Below are positions 44,099 to 55,442 of a stretch of 64,000 nt of DNA, in pieces. The translations under genes and the position numbers were made by a program. The stretch is from positions 1,736,001-1,800,000 of the forward strand of contig NC_067305.1 in assembly GCF_020740795.1 (NCBI RefSeq), in the 5' to 3' direction. A model generated the notes under the pieces. The model saw only the letters and a program-made list of their open reading frames with translations. It was not told the DNA's origin and made no database searches. The DNA comes from Apus apus (lineage: Eukaryota > Chordata > Aves > Apodiformes > Apodidae). The first letter of the stretch is position 1; each line of letters begins with the position of its first letter.

Positions 44099-44711
44099 CT
44101 ATCACTACTGTCTCTCCTGGAGCCACAAACCCACTTAGACCTTTTCACTACCCCACATGGACACAGTTCCCTGCAGCCACCTGAGGGTCCCAGCTCAGTG
44201 ACACCAGGCTGAGTATCTGCCATCAGAAAATGCCTTTCTCCCCTTGGCACCTGGTGGCCTTTCCTTGGCCTTCGACCAGCCATGGTCTGTGGCTGGATCT
44301 GCATCTGTGGTCTGGTATGGATCTGAATCCACACCCACTTCACCCCAGCCTTTTTCTTGCACCAGTCACTGATCTGCCCTTTCTTGGTGCCTCCAGCTCA
44401 CTCAGACCTTGCTCATCCCCCTCAGCCTGGGGGTCTGGATGAACCCCTGGGTAGACCCCTGTCCTCTCCACCTCCCCATGGATACTCAACAGCATTTCAG
44501 ACCCACCTCCCCCCAGTCCCAGCTGCCCAACCACAACTCCAAGACATTTTCCTCCTCTTTCAGGAAGTCCTGGGGAATCATCTGGAGGCACCAAGGAGGA
44601 GCTGAAACCCTCCCCGTGCAACCATCACACCCAGGGACCAGCCACCTCCATCAATGACAAGATCTCCCCCAAGCTCAGGAGCTCAGTGACCTTCCCTGCA
44701 GGGATGGTGGG

Positions 44712-44806
44712 GAAGATTAATTAAACCTTTGTGAAGTGCTTTGTGATCCTCACATGAAAGGAACCAGTGAGGTATGAAGCATTAATTACCTGATTATTAA
44801 ATAATC
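44712..44806 (+). repeat. Ancient SINE/L2-like tail remnant
   Basis: GTGAAGTGCTTTGTGATCCT, then ATGAAAGG and ATTAAT/ATTATTAAATAAT resemble the GCTTTGAGATCC...GAAAGGCGCTATATAA tail shared by old amniote SINEs. The identification is from memory of the motif. Confidence 0.4.
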
Positions 44807-45180
44807 CCCCCCAAGTCTGTCCCTGCCAATATTTTTTATCTCACTCCTTTGATCATTTCTCCTTCTTTCCCCCAAGTGTCTTCTTCTCTCCCGTGTCCCT
44901 CCTCGTGCCACCAAAGCTGATCTTGGTTTGCCCCAACATGGTGCTGCCCTGAGACATCCTCAGATGCCACCAGCTGGGTAAGAGCTGTCACCTCAGCCCA
45001 GGCCAGAGAGACTCTGAAGAGCAACGTGGGCAGCACCTCAGCCCTGAGGTTGTCCCACAAGGTCCTTTGATCTCCAAGATCATCCTTCTTTACCACGAAG
45101 GATTCAACACGGGTCACTATGGATCCTGAGTGACACCCCTGAACTTTCAGGGCCCCCATCTGCATTTCCACAGCTTGGCT

Positions 45181-45730
45181 GGGAGGGAGGGAGGGAGGGA
45201 GGGAGGGAGGGAGGGAGGGAATGAAGGAAAGGGGAAAGGAAAGGGGAAAGGAAGGGGAAAGGAAAGGGGAAAGGAAAGGGGAAAGGAAAGGGAAAGGAAA
45301 GGGGAAAGGAAGGGGAAAGGAAAGGGGGGAAAGGAAAGGGGAAAGAAAGGGGAAAGAAAGGAAAGGGGAAAGGAAAGGGGAAAGGAAAGGGGAAAGGAAA
45401 GGGGAAAGGAAAGGGGAAAGGAAAGGGAAGGGGAAAGGGGAAAGGAAAGGGGAAAGAAAGGGGAAGGAAAGGGGAAAGGGAAAGGAAGGGAAGGGGAAAG
45501 GGAAAGGAAAGAGAGGGGAAAGGGAAAGAAAGGGAAAGAAAGGAAAGGAAAGAAAGGAAAGGGAAAGGAAAGGAAAGAAAGGAAAGGAAAGGAAAGGAAA
45601 GGAAAAGGAAAGGAAAGACAAGGAAAGAAAGGAAACAGGAAAGGAAAGGTAGGAAAGGAAAGGAAAGGAAAGGAAAGGAAAGGAAAGGAAAGGAAAGGAA
45701 GGAAGAAGGAAAGGAAGAAGGAAGGAAGGG
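45181..45730. repeat. 550-bp polypurine tract (GGGA / GGGGAAAGGAAA)n
   Basis: A (GGGA)n start, then GGGGAAAGGAAA and finally GGAAA arrays, with only a handful of pyrimidines in the whole tract. Confidence 0.95.
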
Positions 45731-46332
45731 TGGCTCCAGTTACCACTTGCCCCACAGAGAAGAGAGAGCAGGAAGGGCCTCAGGAAAACTGAGTCTCCTG
45801 CTCACACCCCTCTGTACCAGCCAGTGCCTCTTGGCTTGTGCTGGTGGAGGTGGCCATGGCTCCATCCCCAGCATTAAGCCAGGACACCAGGTCCTCACCA
45901 GGCCATCCAGCCATGGCAGCTTGGGTCAGCCCCAAGTCGAGATCTCTCCCCAAGCCTGCAATGATGGGGTAGGTCCAGATTCAAGTCAAGAAGTCAACAC
46001 ATGGGTCAAGATCAGGTCTGGTGGCCAAGGCCAAGGTGAGACATAACCCAGTGTGTTGCTGGGAGAAGGCAGCTCCAAGGTCAAGCCAAAAGTCAGCCCG
46101 TGGGTAGAGGTGCTCCTCTGTGTCCCCAGGGTCAGGCTGGACACAGACCCAGCCACAATAAACCTTAGGCTGGAACTGAGCCCCAAGGCTGAGCTTAAGC
46201 AGAGCCCCATGTCCATGGCAGGTCTGGGAGAGGTCCCTGCTGAGGGGGATCAGCCCCATTAATGCCTGTGAGTGCCCCTGGGGCCCTAACCCCTGGCTCA
46301 CAGCATCTTTGGACCTTGTTCCCTGCTCCAGC

Positions 46333-46680
46333 AGAATCATATCAGAGTCATCAGATCACCTTGGTTGAAAAACACCCTTCAGATCATCAAGTCCAACTGC
46401 TCACCCAGCCCTGCCAAGGCCACCACTGCCCCGTGTCCCTCAGCACCACATCTACAGGGCTTGGAAACCCCTCCAGGGATGGGGACTCCCCCCCTGCCCT
46501 GGGCAGCCTGGGCCAGGGCCTGATAACTCTTTCCAGGAAGGAATTGTTCCCAAGATCCAATCTAAACCTCCCCAGCACAACTTGAGACCATTTCCTCTTC
46601 TCCCATCACTTGTTCCTTGGAGCAGAGCCCGACCCCCGTGGCTCCAACCTCCTCTCAGGCAGTTGTAGGGAGTGAGAAGG
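46333..46680 (-). mobile_element. CR1 LINE fragment (second subfamily)
   Basis: AGAATCATATCAGAGTCATC start; CACCTTGGTTGAAAAACACC is a diverged form of the subfamily head. Confidence 0.85.
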
Positions 46681-47560
46681 TCTCTCCTGAGCCAACAGTG
46701 ATGTCTGCCAAGATGGTTCCTTGAGCTGCTGTTCCAAAGCAGCAAATGTTGAGATCACTTTATCCAAAGGGTCTGTTCCTGCCCTCCCCTGGGTCTCACT
46801 GGGAAGCACTGGAAGACCTTTGTTTTGTCTGTGCTCACCCTTTCAGAAGGTCCCTCTTGCCCTCCGGATCAGGCCTGAAGTTGATTGTCCACCAAGTCCC
46901 CGTGGTGTTTGGCATCTTCGAGCCCTCTTGGACCCTGCACCCATGGTCACCCCCCTCCTTGCCCCATTCATGGGCTCCAGGGAACCCTCATTCCTGGAGA
47001 TACCAACCCCAAGGTGAAGCATCTGCAGGTGGTGGATGTGGAAATAAAACAACAAACCCTCAGCAGAACATGAGAGCAGGAGGAAAGGGAGAGAGAGGGA
47101 GAAAAAAGGGAAGGAAAAAGCAAAAGGTGACTCACAGGACTGAAGAGCTACTTCCAAGAAACTCCAGTTCCAAGAAACCTCTCTGCAAATTCCACTCATT
47201 GCCTAAATAATTAGAAATTAAAATGGCACTTTGGGCAGGTGGCAGCAGGTGCCAGGACACCCTGCCAGCAGTGGCCAAAGGCACAGGACACCCTGTGACC
47301 ACAGCTCCACCCCCTGCCCAGACCAACAGTGATTTATGAACCCACGGGATGTTCCTCCAGCTCAAGGTGTGGGATGAACCAGCCAGTCCAGCCAGCCCAG
47401 CAGGGAATGTCCCACCCTGCTGATCCCCCAGGCTGTCTCACCCCCAAAAATGTTATTTTAGGCTAGCAGGGGCTTGCATGTGAAGCAGGAACAGGAACAG
47501 CTCCAGGGGGGTTGGGGCTGGAGCAACACTCACAAGTTGGTGCTCTCAGAGACCTGACAC

Positions 47561-47994
47561 AGAATCATGGAATCATTTTGGCTGGAAAAGACCTTCAGAT
47601 CATCAAGTGCAACTGCTCACCCAGCCCTGCCAAGGCCACCACTGCCCCGTGTCCCTCAGCACCACATCTACAGGGCTCTGAAACCCCCCCAGGGATGGGG
47701 ACTCCCCCCCTGCCCTGGGCAGCCTGGGCCAGGGCCTGACAACCCTTTGGGGAAGAAACTGTTCCCAAGATCCAATCTCAACCTCCCCTGGCACAACCTG
47801 AGGCCATTTCCTCTGGTTCCATCCCTTGTTCCTGGGGAGCAGAGCCCAAACCCCTGGCTCCAGCCTCCTCTCAGGCAGCTGCAGAGCCAGCAGGTCTCCC
47901 CTCACCTCCTTGTCTCCAGGCTGAACCCCCAGCTCCCTCAGCTGCTCCTGCTCACACTTGTGCTCCAGCCCCTTCCCCAGCTCCACTGCCCTGT
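47561..47994 (-). mobile_element. CR1 LINE fragment (second subfamily)
   Basis: CAGAATCATGGAATCATTTT start; 434 bp. Confidence 0.9.
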
Positions 47995-48595
47995 GCTCAT
48001 GGCCGGGGGGTTTCTTCTCACCTCTCTGCCCCTCCTGCTCCCACCCAGGGACCAGCCTGACCCCCCCTGACCCCTCTGCCCCCTGCCCACAGTCGGTGGG
48101 TGCTGCCCAGACCCCCCATTGTCAGTGCTGCTCTTGTTTCCCTGCTCACAGCACCCCCGTGGGACCCCAGCCCCATCACCCTGGGGACCCCCCGGTTGCC
48201 ACAGCTCCCGTGTCACCCCAGGCTCAGCCCTGTCTCTGGGGCCACCAGTGACTCCTGTGAGCAGCAGGTTCGTGCCTCCCCGTGCCCTGGGCACCCCCCC
48301 TGCCCCTGCCAGCTCCAGCGCTGCTCAGTAAAACCTCCGGGGGCTTTTCCCCAGCTCTCAGGACACGCCCGGGCTCTGGGTCTCTCTTCCCTCGCCCTGT
48401 TTCCCCCGCTCCTTGCACGCAGCTCCGGATGAAACGCTGGTTCCTCCACCTCCATCCCCAAAGGCTGCTCCGGCCCAACACCCAGCCAGGGCGCTGGTAG
48501 AGGGGGGGGGGGCTGCCCTGCACCCCCTTCTCCCCGGGGGGGGGCCACGGGGAGAGACGCAGCTCCTGCGAGGAACCCAGTGAGACCCTTTTTTC

Positions 48596-48690
48596 GGTAG
48601 GAAAACACCTCTGAGATCATCAGGTCCAACCGTTCCCCCCCCAGCCCTGCTGAGGCCACCCCACGGCCCTCAGCACCACGTCTCTGAAAC
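48596..48690 (-). mobile_element. CR1 LINE remnant
   Basis: AGGAAAACACCTCTGAGATC followed by a degenerate AGCCCTGCTGAGGCC block; old and short. Confidence 0.65.
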
Positions 48691-49459
48691 CCCCTCCACG
48701 CACCCTCGCTGCCTGCTCGGCTCCCACTTGGCACCCACGGGTGCTCCAGGTGGGGGGGAGGAGGAGGAGGAGGAGGAGAACAGCCCTGGGACCCCCGAGG
48801 GGGGATTCCCCACCACGCTCCCCCCCCCCCCCGGGTCCCGGTACCTGCTCCTGCCACCGCGGCGACAAACGGGACGCGCTGCCACGCGTGGGGAGGGCAG
48901 GGACAGCGGGGACAGCCCGTGGCACACACACCTCCCAGCCCCGGCTTCCCCAGGGACCCGCCTGCCCTGCCCACCTCCCGTCCTGGCCCTGCCTGCTGGG
49001 GGAGACCCCCCCGACCCCCCCCCCGGGGGCTGGCACAGCTCGAAACCTGCCCTGACCCGTCGTTTCGCCTCATTCGGTTCCAAACAAGGCGGGAAGTGCC
49101 AGGGCCGGGGCCGTTCCCGTGGGATGTGCCAGGGGAGGGGGTCACGGTGCCACATCCCTGCCGCCCTCCTGCCGGGGACGTGGGGGGGGGGGGGGGTTGC
49201 AAAGCGGGTCCCACAACACGAGCAGCTCCGGGGTCGGTGTTTGAGCAGAGACTCGGCAGAGGTGGGTGAAGTTTTGTCACTGGGGAGGGCTCAGTGTGTG
49301 TGTCCCCCCCCTCCCGGGGGGGCTGGCAGCAGCTCGGGCTGTGCCTTGGAGCCAGAGGAAGGGGGAGCTGAGGAAGGGGGAGCTGAGGAAGAGGAGGCCG
49401 AAGGCACCAGTGGGGGGGACGAGCAGTGACAGCAGTGACAAACCAGCGGGGACAGAGGC

Positions 49460-49895
49460 TGCCTCGTTAGCGATGGCAGCTAATGAGGTGAGAGCCAGCC
49501 CGGCTCTCCCATCCCCACCCCACGTACACCCACAGAGAGCCCCACTGGTCCTTCATTAGCCGGCTTAAAGCTAATGACTCGCTGCAATCAACCACCGAAA
49601 CCCAGAGGCAATTAAGCAAGCGCTGACCTGACGGTCCAGAAAGCGTTTGCTGCCCAGCCAGGAATGTCATGATCCTTCATCCAGGTGCCTGTGCCCTGTT
49701 CCCAGGGCCCTGTGTCCCCACACCAGCCCCCGACCTGCCGTGGTGGGGAGGGACCCAAATCCATCCCCATCCCCATCCCGGGGGGGCAGCTCCTCCTGGA
49801 AAGGGGGTGAGGGGGGGAAACCTGCCCCGACCCCCTCGCCTGAGGGGCCGGTGCTGTGAGGGAAGCCAAATTAATGAGTTGTTAATTGTCACGTG
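49460..49895. promoter_or_regulatory. Homeodomain-site-rich block (candidate enhancer)
   Basis: GCTAATGAGG, TTCATTAGCC, GCTAATGACTC, GGCAATTAAGC, AAATTAATGAG and GTTAATTGTCACGTG fall within about 430 bp of otherwise GC-rich DNA: repeated TAAT-core motifs, an E-box, and CAATCAACC. Confidence 0.35.
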
Positions 49896-51279
49896 GAGCG
49901 GGGGGGCAGCCACACGTGCCAGGTGGAAATCAAGGGTGGGAGGGGACGGGTGGGACGGGAAGGTTTGGATGAAGGGTCTGAGCAAGCAGGGGCGGTGGGG
50001 TTGGGTCTCCACCCCCGCTCACGGCGGGGCCAGGAATTGCAGGGGGGTTTTATAGCATTTTTTTGCAGCCCCAGGAAACGGCCCTTGACACGAATCCACC
50101 CCCTCCCTCCCAACCCCAGCCGAGTTTCTCCGTTCCTGGAGCCCATCACCTGCCTGTCGTGCCTGCTCCTCTGCCGCGCTCCCGCGGGGCTGCCAGCCCG
50201 GAGCATCCACCAGGAAAATTCGCCAATTCCAGCCCTCATCTGCCAGCTCCTCCCGCTCCTCAGCCCCACGGGGATGAAGGTGGCACCAGCACCACCAGGA
50301 TGGACCAGTGGCCACTGGCGGCCCGGCAGGGGCAGGTCCTGAACCTCCACATCATCCCCCCAACCCCCCCCGGCTTTGGCAGCCGCTGCTTCCAGCACCA
50401 GCGGCTCCAGAGGAAGGAAAAAGCTTTTCACAACCCTCCACACCCCCCCGGGGACAATTGGCAGGTGGCTTCGGGCACCCAGGACCCGAAGGAGCTGCAG
50501 GAGAGAAGCCGAGGTCGCCCTGGCAGGCTCAGCTGCCCAAGAGGACGTTTCTACCAATCGATGATCCCTGCCATGAGTTGAACCCCCCCCCCGGGGCAAT
50601 GAAGCAGCCGGCGGGGCTGGGGCAGGGGCTGCTCCTCCGGGTGCTCCCACCACCATCCCAGCCAATTCCCCCCCCCCTCCGGGCACAGAAGACCCCCGAG
50701 GTGGGGGGGGGGGGGTTGTTCCCAGGACGGCCGGACCCCGAGCTCAGCCTCCCGCCCCCGCAGGGAACAGTTAAACCTCAGAGCCCGGTGCGTTGGGGTT
50801 TTTTTTACCTCCCCTCGTAGCCCGAGCAGCTCCGGGTGCCTCGTTCCGAGCGGCCGAGCAGCTACAAAGCCCCGTTTGTTCGGAGAAAAGAATAATCCCG
50901 CTAATGGAGAAAGGTTTCCCAGTGGGACAGGGGGTGTTTCTCAACCCCCACCCGCCCCCTCGGGCTTCTCTTAATGCCCCAGATGTTGGTCCTGGCTCAG
51001 CTGCCCACGGGGACCGCCCCGGTGCCCTGGCCAGGCTGGAGCCCTCGGGCACGTTCGTTTTCTCCCCCCAGTGCCCCGAGCAGAACTGGAGGAAGTGGAA
51101 GGGGTGAGAGATGCCCTGGGCACCCAGCACCCGCCTCCGACACCCAAAATCTCACCCTGCCCCCAAAACCTGCACAACCAGTTGGCTGCTGCCCTCCTTC
51201 CTGCTCAGCACCTGTGCCAGCACCTCCCTGGTCCTGCCGTGCTCCCAGGCACCCTGCGGCCACCTGGGGACGGGGCTGG

Positions 51280-51741
51280 GAAGAGGATGAGGGTGGGAAG
51301 GGGATGAAGGTGGGAAGGGGACAGGGCTGGGAAGGGGACGGGGCTGGGAAGGGGGTGAGGGTGGGAAGGGGATGGGGCTGGAAAGGGGGTGAGGGTGGGA
51401 AGGGGGTGAGGGTGGGAAGGGGACAGGGCTGGGAAGGGGGTGAGGGTGGGAAGGGGATGGGGCTGGGAAGGGGACGAGGGTGGGAAGGGGGTGAGGGTGG
51501 GAAGGGGATGAGGGTGGGAAGGGGGTGAGGGTGGGAAGGGGACAGGGCTGGGAAGGGGATGAGCCTGGGAAGGGGATGGGGCTGGGAAGGGGACAGGGCT
51601 GGGAAGGGGACGGGGCTGGGAAGGGGATGAGGGTGGGAAGGGGATGGGACTGGGAAGGGGACAGGGCTGGAAAGGGGACATTCTGGGAATGGGACATGGC
51701 TGGGAAAGAGATGGGGCTGGGAAGGGGACATTACTGGGAAG
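51280..51741. repeat. 18-bp minisatellite GGGAAGGGGACAGGGCTG
   Basis: About 25 degenerate copies alternating GGGTGAGGGT, GGATGAGGGT and GGACAGGGCT variants. Confidence 0.93.
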
Positions 51742-52296
51742 TGAACAGGCCGGTCATTGGTGGGGACCCTCTTTCTCACCCACCACCAGCCCCCACTCCC
51801 CAGTCCGGCCAGTTCCCCTCTCTCACCAGTGGCAGGAGGATCCTGGTCCCCGCGGTGGCACCAGAGTCACCCACCTGGCCCAGCTGCAGGTCTGGGGCTG
51901 TGGCCTGGGGCTGCCTGGGATAGAGCTAATCCCCTCCTCAGAGCTGGGATACCCTGTGCTTCGGATTGAGTCCAGGGCTTGGCATGAGAAGAATGTAGCT
52001 CATACCCGGGTGTTTTTAGCTGTTGCTAAGAAATCGAGGACTTTTCCACTTCCCATGTTTTGCTGCTGTGCAGGTGCACGAGGAGCTGGGAGGGAACAAG
52101 GGCCGGAGCAACGAGCCCAGGAGGGGGATATTCCAGATGTGATGTCGTGCTTGGCAGGGAGACAGGAGCTGGCTGGGAAGTTGGGCTCTTTCTCTTCCAG
52201 GAGTGTGGTTTGGGGATTTCTCTCCTCTGGGATTGTTGGGACGTTGGTCAGCAGGTGGTGAGCACCAGGCATCACTCTGCAGGTAGTATCATCATC

Positions 52297-52297
<1 letters not shown>

Positions 52298-52361
<64 letters not shown>

Positions 52362-52390
52362 TATTATTACTATTATTACTATTATTATCA
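52298..52390. repeat. ATT microsatellite
   Basis: About 30 ATT triplets with a few ACT interruptions near the 3' end. Confidence 0.95.
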
Positions 52391-54744
52391 TCATCAAAAA
52401 CAACTATTCCCATCATATTTTATTTCTATTATTCAACTGTTTTTATCTCCCCCCCAGGTGTCTTTACCTTCCCCTTTCCCATTCTCTCCCCCCCACTTCC
52501 CAGGGAAGCAGAGGGAGGGTGAGCAGATGTGGGTCAAACCAGGCCAATCTGGGGACATGGACCCCCACGTCCAGGGAGCCCCACAGCCCCCCAGGGCACT
52601 TAGGGGGTGCTGGGCCGTGGTGAGGGCCCTGTCACCACCCCAGGGGAAACTGAGGCACAGAGCAGAGAGCCCCAGGGGCCTGGGCTCAGGGAACCCACCC
52701 AAGGTCCAGCCAAGCAAAAGGAGCTGCCACAAGGGGGGTGGCACTGTCCCCAGGGCTGTGACACTCCACGATGTCACCTCACAAGGAGCTTGTCCCACCT
52801 GCAGACACAAGGCACAGGACCCCGACACACACTGGGCACTCACCCCCAGCCCTCACCCCCAGGGCTTGTCCAGACAAGCTGTGATTAAAAGCTTTTTAAA
52901 GAGAGAATCAGCGACCTTGGTCACCTCCGACCTGTGCTGGGGGGCTCAGGGGCAGGGGGTGACATGCAGGGGGTGACATGCAGGTGGCCCAGAGATGCCC
53001 CTCGCTGAGGGGCCGATGCTGCAGGAGGAGATGGATCCAGGCACAAACCCTGGGAGCACCTGCAAAGGCAACGTTGGGTGTGATGAGCTGCCAGGTCTCA
53101 CCTGCAGCTGCAGAAGAGGGTCCCACGACGACCCCCTGGGCCACCCAAACCCCTCCCTCCCTGCACCAGGGCAGGTTCAAGGCCAGGGCTGCTTTGCTTT
53201 GGGATTGGAAATTCCCTCCTGGAATGGGACAGCAAAGCCACGGGCAGAGGTAACTGTGCAAAACCAAGGGCAGGGCAGGTCCCTCCTCCCCACTGCCCCC
53301 CCTCCCCACTGTCCCCCCAGCACTGGCAGGGACCCAGCAGGTCACTGGATTGGTGGCAGCTCCGAGGACACGGCCAGCCCAGTGTCACCAGCTGACTGGG
53401 AAAGAGCTTAGACTGGGATGAGGACCAGAGGCTGTTTCCACAGATCGATGCGGGCACAGACAGGGGGACAGGGGCTGGACACCCAGCAAGGGGGTGTCTA
53501 ACAGCCCAGCACCCCTGAGCTGGGGTAAAAAAGGAGCTTTTTTTGTTCCAGCAGCTCAGCTGCCCAGATTCCAGGTCACTTCCAGGGGGCTGGCAGTGCC
53601 AGCCTGGCCTCCCCAGGCAGGTTTTGGGGACTGGGATCATGGCTCAGGGGGGGTCTCTCCACTCGGTTGGTTCCTGGATTCAGCAGCAGCATCACAAAGC
53701 TGAGAAGGTCTCAGGGGGGACAGGGGAAGGACCCCAAGGGGACAAAGGTTTTGGAGAGCAAAGCCAGCTCTGCAGAGCCCTTGGGTACCAGGTGCTCCAG
53801 GGCAGACACTGACCTGTGGCACTGGTGTCCCTCTGTCCACCCAGGTGTCCATCTGCACTGCCCAGGCTGGGTGAGCTGGGTGGCACCAGGAGCTCCTACA
53901 ACCCTAAAAATCCCTCCTCTACCCAAGAGGAGACTCAGAGGGTCCCTCCAGGCTCCAGAAAAGCAGCAAAACAAAACACTTCAGGCACTTCAGGGGTTCC
54001 CAGCTGGCTGGTGTCACCTGGGGGTCAGTCCCCTGCTGCCATTCCAGGGGGCACAGGTGACATGCAGCAGGTGGGAGGAGAGGGACAACCACCCCACAGG
54101 GAGGGGATGGTACCCCGGGAGGTTGATGCCAGAGCTTGGCACACTCAGCACCTCAAAGGGCCATAAAGGTGGCTGAGAACACGGGTCAGCTGTGACTTTT
54201 CCAGCCTCCTGAGCACCCGCTGCCATGGCCAAACCATCCCCAGCACGTTCAATAAAACACATTGTCAGTGAGGTCATCTAATAGCCCATTATTTTTTGAT
54301 TTGAACTTTTTACCTTCACCTCTTCCTCCGTGCTGAATCAGCTCCTTCACTTGGCACTTGAATTCCTGCCCCATTTGTGAGATTGATAAGGGCTCTCCAG
54401 GGAGCCTGGTGGGAGGATGTGGAGGCTGGAGCTTCTGGGCCCTCAGAGCTGCCCTGTTGATGCCCAGCAGCTCTGGGCACCATGTTGGGGGCAAGAAGGG
54501 TTTGCATGGAGCAAAGATCCAGTTCTCACCACCCCAGGCACCTCAGGCATTGCCTGGGCTCCCAGGCCCAGGGTCTGGGCTGGACTGTTGCAGTGCCCAG
54601 TGGAACCAGTTTCACCCCCTTTCCTCCAGCCCCTTGTTGTCCCAGCAGGTTGATGTGAGTGGAGACAAGTGTGGAGAAAGGCTGGGCTGTGCTGCAGCCA
54701 CTTTGTGGGGACACAGAGGAAGCAGCAGCTGGACTTCACAGATC

Positions 54745-55266
54745 ACAGCATGTCAGGGGTAGGAAGGGGCCTCCAAAGATCACCCAGTCCAACCCCCCTG
54801 CCAGAGCAGGACCAAAACCAGGGCAGGTCACTCAGAAAGGCATCCAGACAGGTCTGGAAAGTCTCCAGAGAAGGAGACTCCACAGCCTCTCTGGGCAGCC
54901 TGTCCCAGGGCTCTGTCACCCTCACAGCAAAGAAGTTCCTCATCTTGAGCTGGAACTTCCTGGGCTCCAGTTTGAATCCATTGCCCCTCGTCCTGTCCCA
55001 GGGCACAAGTGACAAGAGCTTGTCCTGCCTTCTTGCTGCCTTCATGGATTGATAGACATTCATGAGATGCCCCCTCAGGCTTCTCCTCTCCAGATTGAAC
55101 AGCCCCAGGTCCCTCAGCCTTTCCTCCTCAGGCAGGTGTTCCAGTCCCTTCATCATCCTCATGGCCTCCCTTGGCCTCTCCCCAGCAGATCCCTGTCCCT
55201 CTGGAACTGGGGAGCCCAGAACTGGACACAACACTCCAAGTGAGGTGTCACCAGGGCCGAGCAGAG
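54745..55266 (-). mobile_element. CR1 LINE fragment (third subfamily)
   Basis: Nearly identical over about 520 bp to the copy at 17693-18245, lying just downstream of REXO1. Confidence 0.9.
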
Positions 55267-55436
55267 GGGGATGAGAACCTCCCTGACCTGCTGGACACAC
55301 TCCTCCTGATGCACCCCAAGTTGCAGGGATGCCCCAGGGGAGCCTGCCCAGGGATGGCTCCAGCTCCCATCCTCCCCGACCCAGCTGTGGGGCAGAGCAG
55401 AACAAGACTCAGGAGCGTGTCTCTAGTCAACACCCT

Positions 55437-55442
55437 TTTATT
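55437..55442 (-). terminator. Distal poly(A) signal of REXO1
   Basis: Minus-strand AATAAA in TGTTTTTAATAAAAGGGTG. It would end a 3' UTR of about 2.25 kb near 55420. Confidence 0.65.

Larger units (their letters stand above)
48200..51100. promoter_or_regulatory. CpG-rich tract upstream of ATP8B3
   Basis: Raised CpG and GC with poly(G)/(C) runs. Candidate region for the ATP8B3 start site. It yields long artefactual ORFs, for example 355 codons on minus at 48213-49280, of low-complexity Gly/Pro/Arg composition. Confidence 0.4.
43624..55414. other. ATP8B3 upstream / REXO1 downstream region, no protein gene recognised
   Basis: Contains CR1s, a polypurine tract, an ancient-SINE-like block, CpG-rich DNA (48.2-51.1 kb), a homeodomain-site-rich block, an 18-bp minisatellite and an ATT microsatellite. 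The ATP8B3 promoter and 5' UTR exon(s) should be here, most plausibly in the CpG-rich part, but I cannot place them. Stretches 52.45-54.74 kb hold only unassigned unique sequence. Confidence 0.6.

Noticed and set aside
45130-45792. Lys/Glu/Gly-rich and Ser/Phe/Pro-rich frames of 200-260 codons
   Set aside because: Translations of the polypurine tract and its complement.
48213-49280. 355-codon minus frame and overlapping + frames
   Set aside because: Gly/Pro/Arg/Ser-rich translation of GC-rich DNA in competing frames, no recognisable domain.
50997-51779. 260-codon minus Pro/Ser-rich frame
   Set aside because: Encoded by the 18-bp minisatellite.
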